Assembly (NCBI GenBank): GCA_031552825.1
Contig: JAVBMD010000043.1
Span: 1 to 20,450, forward strand
DNA: 20,450 nucleotides
Source of the DNA: WQXF01 sp031552825
Lineage (GTDB): Bacteria; Bacillota; Clostridia; Christensenellales; Aristaeellaceae
Direction of reading: 5' to 3'
The position numbers were made by a program, and so were the translations under genes. Positions 7,544 through 16,700 of the stretch are shown in pieces (position 1 is the first letter of the stretch; each line of letters opens with the position of its first letter). The notes beneath the pieces were generated by a model. It did no database searches. It saw nothing but the letters and a program-made list of their open reading frames with translations, and was not told where the DNA came from.

Positions 7544-8872
7544 TCATACCGTTGCCGCAAAATCGCCACAAAGCGGGTTTTCCCGCAGCGCCTCGATCAC
7601 GTCCAGCGCGCGGTTGGCCAGCGCCTCATAGCGCTGCCGCTTGCCGGAGATGCGGCGATTCATCGGCTCCAGCAGGCCGAAGGTGACGTTCATCGGCTGG
7701 AAGTCAGCGTTGGGCGCGGCGATGTAATGCGCCAGCGCGCCGATGGCGGTGCGCCGGGTAAAGTCCACCGGGGCTTTCCCTTGCACCTGCCGCGCCAGCG
7801 AAAGCCCGGCCACCAGCCCGCTGGCCGCCGATTCTACGTAGCCCTCCACACCGGTCATCTGCCCGGCGAAATAGAGGCCGGGGCGCGCGATCATCTGGTA
7901 CGTGCTGTCGAGCATACCCGGCGAGCGCAGGAAGGTATTTCGGTGCATCACGCCGTAGCGCGCGAACTCGGCGCGCTCCAGCCCGGGGATCAGGCCAAAC
8001 ACCCGCCGCTGCTCGCCGAACTTGAGCCGCGTTTGAAAGCCGACAAGGTTGTACAGCGAAGCGGCGGCATCGTCCTGCCGCAGCTGCACCACGGCGTAGG
8101 GCGTCCGCCCGGTGCGCGGATCGGGCAGCCCAACCGGCTTCATCGGCCCATGCGCCAGCGTCAGCGGCCCGCGCTTGGCCATCGTTTCCACCGGCATACA
8201 GCCCTCGAACACCCGGGCGTCCTCAAAGCCGTGTACCTCGGCGCAGTCGGCAGCGATCAACGCTTCATAGAAAGCCTCGTACTGCTCCCGGCTCATCGGG
8301 CAGTTGAGGTAATCGTCGCCCTGGCCGTAGCGCCCGGCGCGAAAGATTTTGTCCATATCCAGCGATTCCAATGTGACGATGGGCGCGGCGGCATCAAAAA
8401 AATGCAGCGCGCCCATGCCCGGCAGCGCGGCGATGGCCTCGGCCAGCGCCCCTTCGGTCAGCGGCCCGGTGGCGACGACGCAGGGCGTCTCCGGGATTTC
8501 CGTCACCTCGCGCCGCTCGATGGCAATCAGCGGATGCGCGGTCAGCGCCTCGGTAATGTTCGCGGAAAAGCTTTCGCGATCCACCGCCAGCGCGCCGCCC
8601 GCAGGCACCGCCGTCGCGTCCGCCGCGCGCAGGATCAGCGAATCCAGCTGCCGCATCTCTTCTTTTAACAGCCCTACCGCGTTGCTCCACGTATCGGAGC
8701 GCAACGAATTGGAGCACACCAGCTCGGCAAAGCCGTCGGCATGGTGCGCCGGGGATTTTTTATCGGGTTTCATTTCGATCAGCCGCACCGGTACGCCGCG
8801 CTTCGCCAGCTGCCAAGCCGCCTCGCAGCCCGCCAGCCCGGCGCCGACGACGGTCACTTGCTCATTTTTCAC
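7544..8872 (-). CDS. trmFO: Methylenetetrahydrofolate-tRNA-(uracil-5-)-methyltransferase TrmFO
   Basis: A 442-residue FAD- and folate-dependent enzyme that makes 5-methyluridine at position 54 of tRNA. It opens with a dinucleotide-binding motif, VVGAGLAGCEAA (8-19). Two cysteines known to matter in the Bacillus enzyme are present: Cys53 in ELVCSNSLRSD and Cys225 in FEGCMPVE. Other family strings are YGQGDDYLNCPM, RVFGLIPGLE and YFAGQMTGVEGYVESAASG. The start is the GTG at 8870-8872, overlapping the topA stop as GTGA; the only nearby ATG is out of frame. The frame stays open upstream to 9355, but that part is a shadow of topA. The nearest GGAGG is about 17 bases away, so translation probably depends on topA termination. 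In Bacillus xerC comes next; here it is absent. Confidence 0.97.
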   Translation of the reverse strand: MKNEQVTVVGAGLAGCEAAWQLAKRGVPVRLIEMKPDKKSPAHHADGFAELVCSNSLRSDTWSNAVGLLKEEMRQLDSLILRAADATAVPAGGALAVDRESFSANITEALTAHPLIAIERREVTEIPETPCVVATGPLTEGALAEAIAALPGMGALHFFDAAAPIVTLESLDMDKIFRAGRYGQGDDYLNCPMSREQYEAFYEALIAADCAEVHGFEDARVFEGCMPVETMAKRGPLTLAHGPMKPVGLPDPRTGRTPYAVVQLRQDDAAASLYNLVGFQTRLKFGEQRRVFGLIPGLERAEFARYGVMHRNTFLRSPGMLDSTYQMIARPGLYFAGQMTGVEGYVESAASGLVAGLSLARQVQGKAPVDFTRRTAIGALAHYIAAPNADFQPMNVTFGLLEPMNRRISGKRQRYEALANRALDVIEALRENPLCGDFAATV

Positions 8873-10983
8873 GCGTCGACGCCCGAGTCGTCCTCCTCGG
8901 CCTCCTCCACCTCGACGCGATGCTTGCACTGCTCGTTGGCGCAAATGTGCCACACCTCGCCCTTGCGGCCGCGCTTGATGGTCATGTAGCCGCCGCAGGC
9001 CGGGCACTTGTCGGTGACCGGCATATCCCACGATACAAAGTCGCAGCCCGGATAGGCCTCGCAGCCGTAGAACTTGCGCCCTTTGCGCGTGGTCTTCTCC
9101 AGCAGCTTCGCGCCGCACTTGGGGCAGGGCGCTTCGATCTCGACCTGCAGCGCCTTGGTGTTGCGGCACTCGGGAAAGCGCGGGCAGGCCAGAAACTTGC
9201 CGTAGCGCCCCATTTTGTAGACCATCTGCGCGCCGCACTTGTCGCAGACGACGTCGCTGACCTCGTCCTTGACCTCCACCTTCTCGATGGAGGATTCGGC
9301 GACCTGCATGGTCTTCTCGAAGGGGCCGTAGAACGCCGTCAGCACGTCGCGCCACTGCATCGCGCCCTCTTCCACCGAGTCAAGCTGCTCCTCCATCCCG
9401 GCGGTAAACTCGATATCGACGATGTTCTGAAAATATTGCTCCATCATGCCGGTGACCATGTTGCCCAGCTCGGTGGGGAACAGGCGCTTCTTTTCGCGCA
9501 TCACATAGCCGCGCGCCAGAATGGTGGAGATGGTCGGCGCGTAAGTGGACGGGCGGCCGATGCCCTTTTCCTCCAGCGCACGCACCAGCGAAGCCTCCGT
9601 ATAGCGCGGCGGCGGCTGGGTGAAGTGCTGCGTACACTGCACGTCGGAAAGCTTCACCGCGTCGCCTACCTCGGCCTTGGGCAGCGTGGTTTCGACCTGC
9701 TCCACTTCCTCGTCGGTGCCTTCCTCATACACGGCGGTGAAACCCGCGAAGCGCTTCTTTTCGCCGTAGAAGCGGAAGGCCACGCCGTCGCCCGCGATGT
9801 CCAGCGTCAGCGTATCGTAGATCGCCGGGTTCATCTGGCTGGCGAAGAAGCGGTTGTACACCAGCTTGTAGAGATTGTACTGCTCCTTGGTGAGCGAGGC
9901 CTTGACGTGATCGGGCTGCAGCGCCATATCGGTGGGGCGGATCGCCTCATGGGCGTCCTGCGCCGACTTGCGCCCCTTGTAAAGGTTGGGCTCGGCGGGC
10001 AGGTACTCCTTGCCGTAACGCTCGGCGATGCAGCCGCGCACCTCGGTCAGCGCTTCGTCGGAGATGCGCACGCTGTCGGTACGGATGTAGGTGATGAGGC
10101 CGTGAACGCCGGAATCGGCGACGTCGACGCCTTCGTAAAGCTGCTGGGCGATCTGCATGGTCTTGGCAGTGGTGTAGCCCAGCTTGCGCGAAGCTTCCTG
10201 CTGCAAATTGGAGGTGGTAAACGGCGCGGCGGGATTTTTCTTGCGCTCGCCGGGCTTGACTGCCTGCACCGTCAGATCGGCCTTCTCGATGCGCTCCTTG
10301 GCGGCCAAGGTGGCCTGCTCGCTGGTCAGCTCGGTCTTTTTGCCCTCCAGCCCAACGAAACGCACGTTAAACCGCTGCGCCTTGATGCTGCCTACGGCGG
10401 CGATGTCCCAATATTCCTCGGGGATGAAGGCCTCGATCTCCTGCTCACGGTCGACGATCATGCGCGTCGCAACCGACTGCACGCGCCCGGCGCTCAGCCC
10501 TTTTTTGATCTTCATCCACAGCAGCGGGCTGATCTTGTAGCCCACGAGCCGGTCGAGCAGGCGGCGCGCCTGCTGCGCGTTGACCAGCTCCATATTGATC
10601 GGCCGGGGCTGCTTGATGGCGTTCTTGACCACCTTGGAGGTGATTTCATTGAACTCCACGCGGCAGGGCTCCGCCGGGTCGACGCCCAGTATCTGCGCCA
10701 AGTGCCACGAAATGGCCTCTCCCTCGCGATCAGGGTCGGTCGCGAGAAAGATCTTGCTGGCGTTCTTGGCTTCCTTGCGGATCTTCTCCAAAATATCGCC
10801 GCGCCCGCGGATGGTGATATATTTCGGCTCGAAGCCGTGCTCGATGTCGATGCCCATCTGGCTCTTGGGCAGGTCGCGGATGTGGCCGTTGGAGGCCTCC
10901 ACCTTGTATCCCTTGCCTAAAAACTTTTGGATGGTGCGCGCCTTTGCGGGCGACTCAACGATGACCAGTTTGGTGGTGCTCAA
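8869..10983 (-). CDS. topA: DNA topoisomerase I
   Basis: A 704-residue type IA topoisomerase that relaxes negative supercoils. The Toprim domain has KLVIVESPAKA (Glu10), SNGHIRDLP and LATDPDREGEA (80-90). The catalytic Tyr299 lies in LITYIRTDSVRIS, and HEAIRPT is present. The C terminus carries three four-cysteine zinc ribbons (CDKCG...CPRFPEC, CPKCG...CEAYPGC and CPACG...CANEQC, roughly residues 575-690), then an acidic tail (EEAEEDDSGVDA). The start is a TTG at 10981-10983, nine bases after GGGAGGA; the upstream ATG is out of frame and soon hits a stop. It lies 45 bases after dprA, with a 7-bp hairpin in the gap, and overlaps trmFO by three bases. Confidence 0.98.
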   Translation of the reverse strand: MSTTKLVIVESPAKARTIQKFLGKGYKVEASNGHIRDLPKSQMGIDIEHGFEPKYITIRGRGDILEKIRKEAKNASKIFLATDPDREGEAISWHLAQILGVDPAEPCRVEFNEITSKVVKNAIKQPRPINMELVNAQQARRLLDRLVGYKISPLLWMKIKKGLSAGRVQSVATRMIVDREQEIEAFIPEEYWDIAAVGSIKAQRFNVRFVGLEGKKTELTSEQATLAAKERIEKADLTVQAVKPGERKKNPAAPFTTSNLQQEASRKLGYTTAKTMQIAQQLYEGVDVADSGVHGLITYIRTDSVRISDEALTEVRGCIAERYGKEYLPAEPNLYKGRKSAQDAHEAIRPTDMALQPDHVKASLTKEQYNLYKLVYNRFFASQMNPAIYDTLTLDIAGDGVAFRFYGEKKRFAGFTAVYEEGTDEEVEQVETTLPKAEVGDAVKLSDVQCTQHFTQPPPRYTEASLVRALEEKGIGRPSTYAPTISTILARGYVMREKKRLFPTELGNMVTGMMEQYFQNIVDIEFTAGMEEQLDSVEEGAMQWRDVLTAFYGPFEKTMQVAESSIEKVEVKDEVSDVVCDKCGAQMVYKMGRYGKFLACPRFPECRNTKALQVEIEAPCPKCGAKLLEKTTRKGRKFYGCEAYPGCDFVSWDMPVTDKCPACGGYMTIKRGRKGEVWHICANEQCKHRVEVEEAEEDDSGVDA

Positions 10984-11002
10984 TGCCGATTTCCTCCCAT
11001 TT

Positions 11003-11024
11003 GCCGCGCGGTAGGGGGCGCGGC
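11003..11024 (-). other. Intercistronic hairpin between dprA and topA
   Basis: GCCGCGC (11003-11009) pairs perfectly with GCGCGGC (11018-11024) around an 8-base loop. No uridine tract follows on the minus strand, so it is not a terminator by sequence. It sits just in front of the ribosome binding site of the TTG-started topA and might affect RNA stability or expression. Confidence 0.5.
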
Positions 11025-11028
11025 TGCT

Positions 11029-12141
11029 TTAACGAACGGGCGCGTAAATCCGCCCCGGAAGCTGTACTATTATTCCTTGTAATTCCAGCATTGTCAAGTG
11101 GGAATTCAATTCCGGCACCGGCAGGCCGGTGTGTTCCACCAGCTCGGCGAAGGTGATTTCGCCCGCACGCATCGCCTGCACTACCAGCATTTCCGGTGCC
11201 GTTAGCGTTGACAGATCCGGCTCCGGCGATGCATCGGGCGCGCAGGCCGTCGGCGCGGCATAGGCCTCGTCCAGCCAGCGCATGCTCTGCAAAATGTCCT
11301 CGGCGCCGGTGGCCATCGCGCCGCCCTCGCGCAGCAGCGCCAGCGGCATTTCGCTGGCCGGGCTGTCCACCGGGCCGGGCAGCGCGTATACCTCGCGGCC
11401 TTGCGCCAACGCGTGGCGCACCGAGATCATCGCGCCGGACTTTTGCGTCGCCTCGGCGACCAGCAGGCCGGAGCACATGCCGCTGATGATGCGGTTGCGC
11501 ACCGGAAAGTTGGTGGCGCGCGGCGGCGTACCCGGCGCGTATTCAGAAATCACCGCGCCGCCATGCGCCAGCACGCGCTGAATCAGCGCCTCGTTCTCCA
11601 GCGGATAAGCGATGTCCGCGCCGCAGCCCAGCACCGCCACCGTGCAGCCGCCCGCCGATAGGCTGCCCAGATGCGCCGCCGTATCGATACCGCGCGCCAT
11701 GCCCGATACCACCGTCACCCCGGCGGCCGCCAGCCCGGCGGCGATGCGCTGCGTAATCTGCGCGCCGTAGCGCGTGCAGCGCCGCGAGCCAACGATGGCA
11801 AATTGACGGGGCCGCGCTAGGTTCGCCTCGCCGCGCACGAACAGCGCGATCGGCGCGTCGGCGTCCAGAAAGCGCAGCAGCGGCGGGTAGCCTGCATCCT
11901 CCCGCGTCACCAAGCGGATCTGGTGCCGCCGCATCGCGGCCTCCAGCGCATCCATCACGGCAGGCCGCCGCGCGTCGCGCAGCTTGCGGAGCACGGGCCG
12001 CAGGCGCGGTTCCTCATCGGCTCCGGCCTCGACCGCCTTGGCGATGCCCGATGCGCCGCCGAAAAGCGCCGTCAGGCGCTGAAACTGCCCCGGCGTGATG
12101 CCCGAGGCCGCCAGCCACAGCCATGCCTCCCGCTCGCTCAT
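11029..12141 (-). CDS. dprA: DNA-processing protein DprA (Smf)
   Basis: A 370-residue cytoplasmic protein that binds incoming single-stranded DNA and loads RecA during natural transformation. An N-terminal helical part (1 to about 80, AWLWLAASGITPGQFQRL) is followed by the Rossmann-like DprA core: AIVGSRRCTRYG (115-126), VVSGMARGIDTAAH (144-157), LGCGADIAYP (171-180), NFPVRNRIISGM (211-222) and KSGAMISVRHALAQGREVYALPG (234-256). A C-terminal winged-helix module (about 312-370) ends the protein. The ATG at 12139-12141 overlaps the yifB stop as ATGA and has GGGGGAG six bases upstream. The pair yifB-dprA, both linked to DNA uptake in other bacteria, suggests a shared role, although no pilus or channel genes are seen here. 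Confidence 0.97.
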   Translation of the reverse strand: MSEREAWLWLAASGITPGQFQRLTALFGGASGIAKAVEAGADEEPRLRPVLRKLRDARRPAVMDALEAAMRRHQIRLVTREDAGYPPLLRFLDADAPIALFVRGEANLARPRQFAIVGSRRCTRYGAQITQRIAAGLAAAGVTVVSGMARGIDTAAHLGSLSAGGCTVAVLGCGADIAYPLENEALIQRVLAHGGAVISEYAPGTPPRATNFPVRNRIISGMCSGLLVAEATQKSGAMISVRHALAQGREVYALPGPVDSPASEMPLALLREGGAMATGAEDILQSMRWLDEAYAAPTACAPDASPEPDLSTLTAPEMLVVQAMRAGEITFAELVEHTGLPVPELNSHLTMLELQGIIVQLPGRIYAPVR

Positions 12142-13688
12142 GAACCGCTCCCCCAATACTTCTGATCGAGGTTGCGGTACTGAATGGCCTCGGCGATGTG
12201 CGGGGCGGCGATGGCCTCCGCGCCCGCCAGATCGGCGATGGTACGCGCTACCTTGAGCACGCGGCCATAGGCGCGCATCGAGAGATGAAACCGCTCCGCC
12301 GCGCGGAACAGCAACGCCTTGCCCGCCTCGTCCAGCGCGCAGTGCTGATCGATCTGGTTGGCGGCCAGCTGCGCGTTGCAATACTGACCCGCCGTATCGG
12401 CATAGCGCCGCGCCTGCCGCTCGCGCGCCGCGTTGACCCGCGCCCGCACCGCCGCCGATTCCTCCTCCGGCGCGGCCTGCGCGATCTCCTGCACCGGCAC
12501 CGCCTCCACCTCCATCTGCAGATCGATGCGATCCAGCAGCGGGCCGGAGATGCGATCCAGATAACGGCGGATATCGCGCGGCGAACAGCGGCACTGCGCC
12601 GTTTTCGAGCCAAAGTTGCCGCAGGGGCAGGGGTTCATCGACGCCACCAGCATCACCCGCGCTGGGTAGCGCGCCTGCGCGTTGATGCGCGCGATGGATA
12701 CTAAGCCATCCTCCAGCGGCTGGCGCATCGCCTCCAGCGCGGCGCGGTTGTACTCCGGCAGCTCATCGAGAAACAGAACGCCGCCGTGCGCCAGGCTGAT
12801 CTCGCCCGGCTTGGCCTTGTTGCCGCCGCCCACCAGCGCGACGGCCGAGGCGGTGTGGTGCGGCGCGCGAAACGGGCGCTCGGTGAGCAGTCCGCCGCCG
12901 GAACGCATCGCGCCCGCCGCGCTGTGGATGCGCGTGGTCTCCAGCGCCTCCTCGAAGGTCAGGTCGGGCAGGATGCCCGGCAGGCAGCGCGCCAGCATGG
13001 TCTTGCCCGAACCCGGCGGGCCGATCATCAGCAGGTTGTGCCCACCGGCGGCGGCGATCTCCAGCGCGCGCTTCGCGCCCCACTGGCCGCGCACCGCGCG
13101 CAGATCGTGCTGCGGATGGCTTTGCGCGCGGTAGGCGCCGTAAGGCTGCTGTACCTGCGGTGCGATGGGCGCGCGGCCGCTTAGGTGCCCCACCGCCTCG
13201 GCCAGCGTCGCCACCGGGATCACGCGCAGCCCGTCGATACAAGCCACCTCGGCGGCGTTGCCGACGGGCAGCAGCACTTCCTCCACGCCCAGCGCACGCG
13301 CGGCGATCACCATCGGCAGCGCGCCGCGCACCGGCGATACCGCGCCGCCGAGCGCCAGTTCACCCAAGTACAGCCGCTTATGCAGCGGCTCCTTGGGCAT
13401 GCTCAGCTGGCCGGAAGCGCGCAGGATGCCCAGCGCCAACGGCAGATCAAAGGCCGGACCCTCCTTGCGGGTATCGGCGGGGGCAAGGTTGATGGTGATG
13501 CGCGCCACCGGCGTCACAAAGCCGCTGTTATTGAGCGCGGCATGCACCCGCTCGCGGCTCTCCTTGACCGCCGCGTCGGGCAGCCCCACCAGTTCATACG
13601 TCGGCATGCCCTCGGAGATATCGATCTCCACCGTCACCGGGAACCCATCGATGCCCTGAAGGCCAAAGCTCAGCAGTTGTGCCAGCAT
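12138..13688 (-). CDS. yifB: YifB/ComM family Mg chelatase-like AAA+ ATPase
   Basis: A 516-residue AAA+ ATPase. ComM members are hexameric helicases that promote branch migration when donor DNA is integrated during transformation. The N-terminal ChlI/LonS5-like domain (1 to about 165) shows VGLPDAAVKESRERVHAALNNSGF. The ATPase core has Walker A GPPGSGKT (223-230), FRAPHHTAS, Walker B GVLFLDE (303-309) and the MNPCPCG motif (about residue 355), followed by QCRCS. The C-terminal Mg-chelatase lid ends in ADLAGAEAIAAPHIAEAIQYR. I choose the ATG at 13686-13688 because GAGAGGG lies six bases upstream; the frame also opens five codons earlier at 13703 with a poor site. It overlaps dprA and follows a 14-bp hairpin. 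Confidence 0.95.
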   Translation of the reverse strand: MLAQLLSFGLQGIDGFPVTVEIDISEGMPTYELVGLPDAAVKESRERVHAALNNSGFVTPVARITINLAPADTRKEGPAFDLPLALGILRASGQLSMPKEPLHKRLYLGELALGGAVSPVRGALPMVIAARALGVEEVLLPVGNAAEVACIDGLRVIPVATLAEAVGHLSGRAPIAPQVQQPYGAYRAQSHPQHDLRAVRGQWGAKRALEIAAAGGHNLLMIGPPGSGKTMLARCLPGILPDLTFEEALETTRIHSAAGAMRSGGGLLTERPFRAPHHTASAVALVGGGNKAKPGEISLAHGGVLFLDELPEYNRAALEAMRQPLEDGLVSIARINAQARYPARVMLVASMNPCPCGNFGSKTAQCRCSPRDIRRYLDRISGPLLDRIDLQMEVEAVPVQEIAQAAPEEESAAVRARVNAARERQARRYADTAGQYCNAQLAANQIDQHCALDEAGKALLFRAAERFHLSMRAYGRVLKVARTIADLAGAEAIAAPHIAEAIQYRNLDQKYWGSGS

Positions 13689-13719
13689 GGCGCGCCCTCT
13701 CATTCGTGCAAACTTTCCC

Positions 13720-13750
13720 GCCGCTTCCCCCGCAAAGCGGGAGAAGCGGC
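13720..13750 (-). other. Strong 14-bp hairpin between the glycosyltransferase gene and yifB
   Basis: Bases 13720-13733 pair with 13737-13750 across a 3-base loop. The one imperfect position is C-A on the plus strand but G-U in the minus-strand RNA, so the fold favours the transcribed strand. It begins 13 bases after the glycosyltransferase stop codon. No uridine run follows (GGGAAAGUUUGC), so it could be an attenuator, an RNA-processing site or a poor terminator. No separate promoter for yifB is evident. Confidence 0.65.
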
Positions 13751-13763
13751 TTCGATCATCCTT

Positions 13764-16700
13764 TTAATACGGCAGCCGGAACGCCCATTGCATCGCCTCC
13801 GCCCAACCGATGGACATCGGCACGCCGCTGGCGAAGGGGAAGTAACCGATGAACGCGATCAGCGTGAGCAGCAAATACCCGACGCACACCCAGCGCCCCA
13901 GCTTTTCCCTGCCCCGGAAACCCCACAGCGCGCACTGCCCCATGCATAGGATAATGAACGGCACGCTGGCGAAGTAATGGTAGATGTAGGTCGAGCGCGG
14001 CACCAGCATCCACGGCACATATTGCGCGGCAAAGCCGATCAGCAGCATCGCCGCCACGCGCAGCATATCGCGCTGCCACTCGCCGAAATCGGCGGCCTTG
14101 CGCGCTAGGCGCGCGCGCGCGTCGCGCACCGCGTACACCACCGCCAGCGCCAGCGTCGTCAGCAGCGCCACCAGCCCGCCCCACCACACGGCGGGGTTGC
14201 CGAACGCCAGAATGGTGGAAGCCTTGCCCCCGGCGAGCCGTTGCGTGCTGTAGTACCACATCGGCTTGCCGATGATCGGCCACGACGACCACTTCGACTG
14301 GTAGGGATGGCTGTCCTTGAGCTGGCTGTGATAGCGGAACATCGATTCCTGCGTGTTCCAGAACCGCTCCCAGCTCAGCCCGCCATCGGGCCGAAGCTGC
14401 CAGTAGTAAGAGAAATAGTAGATCAGCGCAGGTACCACGATGAACCACAGCACGCACCACGCCAGCGTCAGCGATACATCGCGCGCGCAGTTCTCGGTTT
14501 GCCGGATCAGCGCCTCGTCGCCGGTGCCCACCGCGTAGCGGCGCTCGGCGATGCGACGGTACACCGTGTAGAAGAAGATCAGCGCAAGGCCGGTGGCGGC
14601 GTACAGGCCGATCCACTTGCTGGCAATGGCCAAGGCGGTCGCAAGGCCGCTCAGCGCCAGCGGAAGCAGCGTCTTGCGCAGCGGCTGGTGGTAAATGCTC
14701 ATCTGCGCGTAGCGGAACATGAACAGGTACATCAGCATGATGAACAGCACCGGATAGCTGTCGATGGTGGCGATGCGGCTCTGCGTAAAGTGCATGCAAT
14801 CCAGCGCCAATAGCAGCGTGGTAAAGACCGCCGCGTCCGTGCGCTTCCAGAGCTGCTTGGCCAGCAGGTACATCGCCGGAAGCATCAGCACGCCGATCAG
14901 CGTCCCGGCGAACCGCCAGCCGAAGGGCGTCATGCCGAACACCTGAATCGCCAGCATGATGAGCACCTTGCCCAGCGGCGGATGCGTCCACTCGAAGGTG
15001 TGGATGTTGTTCAAATGCTCGTACCCGGTGCGCGCGTGGTAGATCTCGTCAAAGTAGGTGCCGTTAAGGTAACCGGGCAGCTCGGGCACGGTATCCTGCT
15101 CGTCGGTCAGCATGGCGAGCGGCTGGCTGCGCTCGGTGACGCCGCTGCCGCTGCGCACCTCGGCAATCGGCCAAACGCCGCCTTCGAGGTTGTGAAACGC
15201 CACCTCCCCCAGCGACAGCCCGGCGCCGGAGGCGGTCAGGCGCAGGTATCTCGCCTGCATCTTCCCCGCATCCACCGGCCCGCTCTGCCACTGCGCCTCG
15301 CCTTGCGCATTCATCTTCTGCTCGCCGTTTTCATCGTACTGCGGATAGGCGTAGGCCTGCCATCGGAAGCACTCGCCGCCGTCCAGCCGCGCGTTAAATT
15401 CTTGCGACCACTCCTCCCCGTCCTCCGAGGTGGCGATGGTGAAGGCGGTGGGCGAGATGCCGCCGTAGTAGTACAGCACAAACTCGCGCGATTCCTCTAG
15501 GTCAAAGATCACCTGCTCCTGCGGCGAACCGGGCTGCCAAAATTCCTGCGGCGCGCGGGTTTCGCCCAGCCCTTGAAAGGCCAGCGCTGAATAGGCCAGC
15601 GTGATCGCCGCCAGAATCAGCCCGTCAAACCGGGTCAGGCGCAGCCGATGATCGCGCGGGTGGAGCAGCGCATCGGCATACGCATTGTAGGCTGTCTGCG
15701 CCTTCGGATTTTGCTTCGCCTCGCGCCGCTTGGGCGGCCACAGCTGCTCGCGCACCCGCCCGCGCCACGCTTGCTCCCACGCCGTCCATACCTGCAGCGC
15801 AAAGAGCAGCAGGTTGACCGCCGCCAGCAGCTTGCCGATCCATACATGCGGCGCGATCAGGTGCTCAAACGCCAGCACCATGCCGGTATTGATGAGCATC
15901 GTTACGCTGTAGCCGACCAGCACGATCAGCGTGCGCACATCGCGCTTGTACGCGTACGCGCCGCCCAGCAACAGGATGGCGGGCAACAGGTAGCGCTCGT
16001 GCATCATCATGCCGAACAGGAACAACCCGGCAAACAGCAGCGCGGAGCAGCTCCACAGCATGCCCGCCTCCTTGGCGCGCAGGTACAGCGCGACGACGCA
16101 CGCAAACACCAGCGCCATGCCCACGATGCCCAGCACCTGCCAGGTGATGCCAAAGAACACCGGTTGCGCGAACTTCGTCCAGTTGCCGCCCAGCAGGTAG
16201 AACAGGTTGGCGGCGTTAACGGTGGCATAGTCGTAATAGCCCATCGTTCCGGCGTACTTGCGGATCAGCCAGTCAGGCTGCTGCTGTCCCCAGAAGGGCA
16301 GCACCACCGCCGCCGCCAGCAGCAGCGCGGCGGCCGCGCCGACGCCAACGCGCCTTAAGCAATGGCGCATGTTCTCCCGATCCTGCACCAGCTCGATGAT
16401 CAGCGCCAACAGCCCGAGCGGCCCGGCCATCAGCGCCTGCGGCTTGAGCAGCACGCACAGCGTATACACCGGCAGCGCCCATTGCCACTTGCGCCGCACC
16501 ACCAGCCATACCGTGCAGGCCAGCCCTAGCGCCAGCACGGCATCGACCTGCCCCCAAGCAGCGCCGGTCACGATGGCGGCCGGGTTGAAGGCGTACAGCG
16601 CCAACAGCCCTAGCGCGGCGCGATCGCCCAGCTGCTTGCGGCTAATGCGGTACAGCAGGTACGCGCCGCACAGATCGCAGAGAATCGGCGCCCCCCGGAA

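Noticed and set aside
7532..8668. 378-codon plus-strand open frame opposite trmFO
   Set aside because: Antisense shadow; no ribosome binding site or domain supports it.
8873..9355. N-terminal extension of trmFO
   Set aside because: The extra 160 codons are a frame-shifted reading of the topA zinc-ribbon region. The family N terminus and the GTGA junction place the start at 8872.
8920..10920. 666-codon plus-strand open frame opposite topA
   Set aside because: It lies wholly antisense to the conserved topA gene, has repetitive Leu/Gly/Ala/His composition typical of antisense shadows in GC-rich DNA, and shows no recognisable domain.
12142..12594. N-terminal extension of dprA
   Set aside because: It is a shadow of the yifB C-terminal coding sequence; a good ribosome binding site and ATGA overlap fix the start at 12141.
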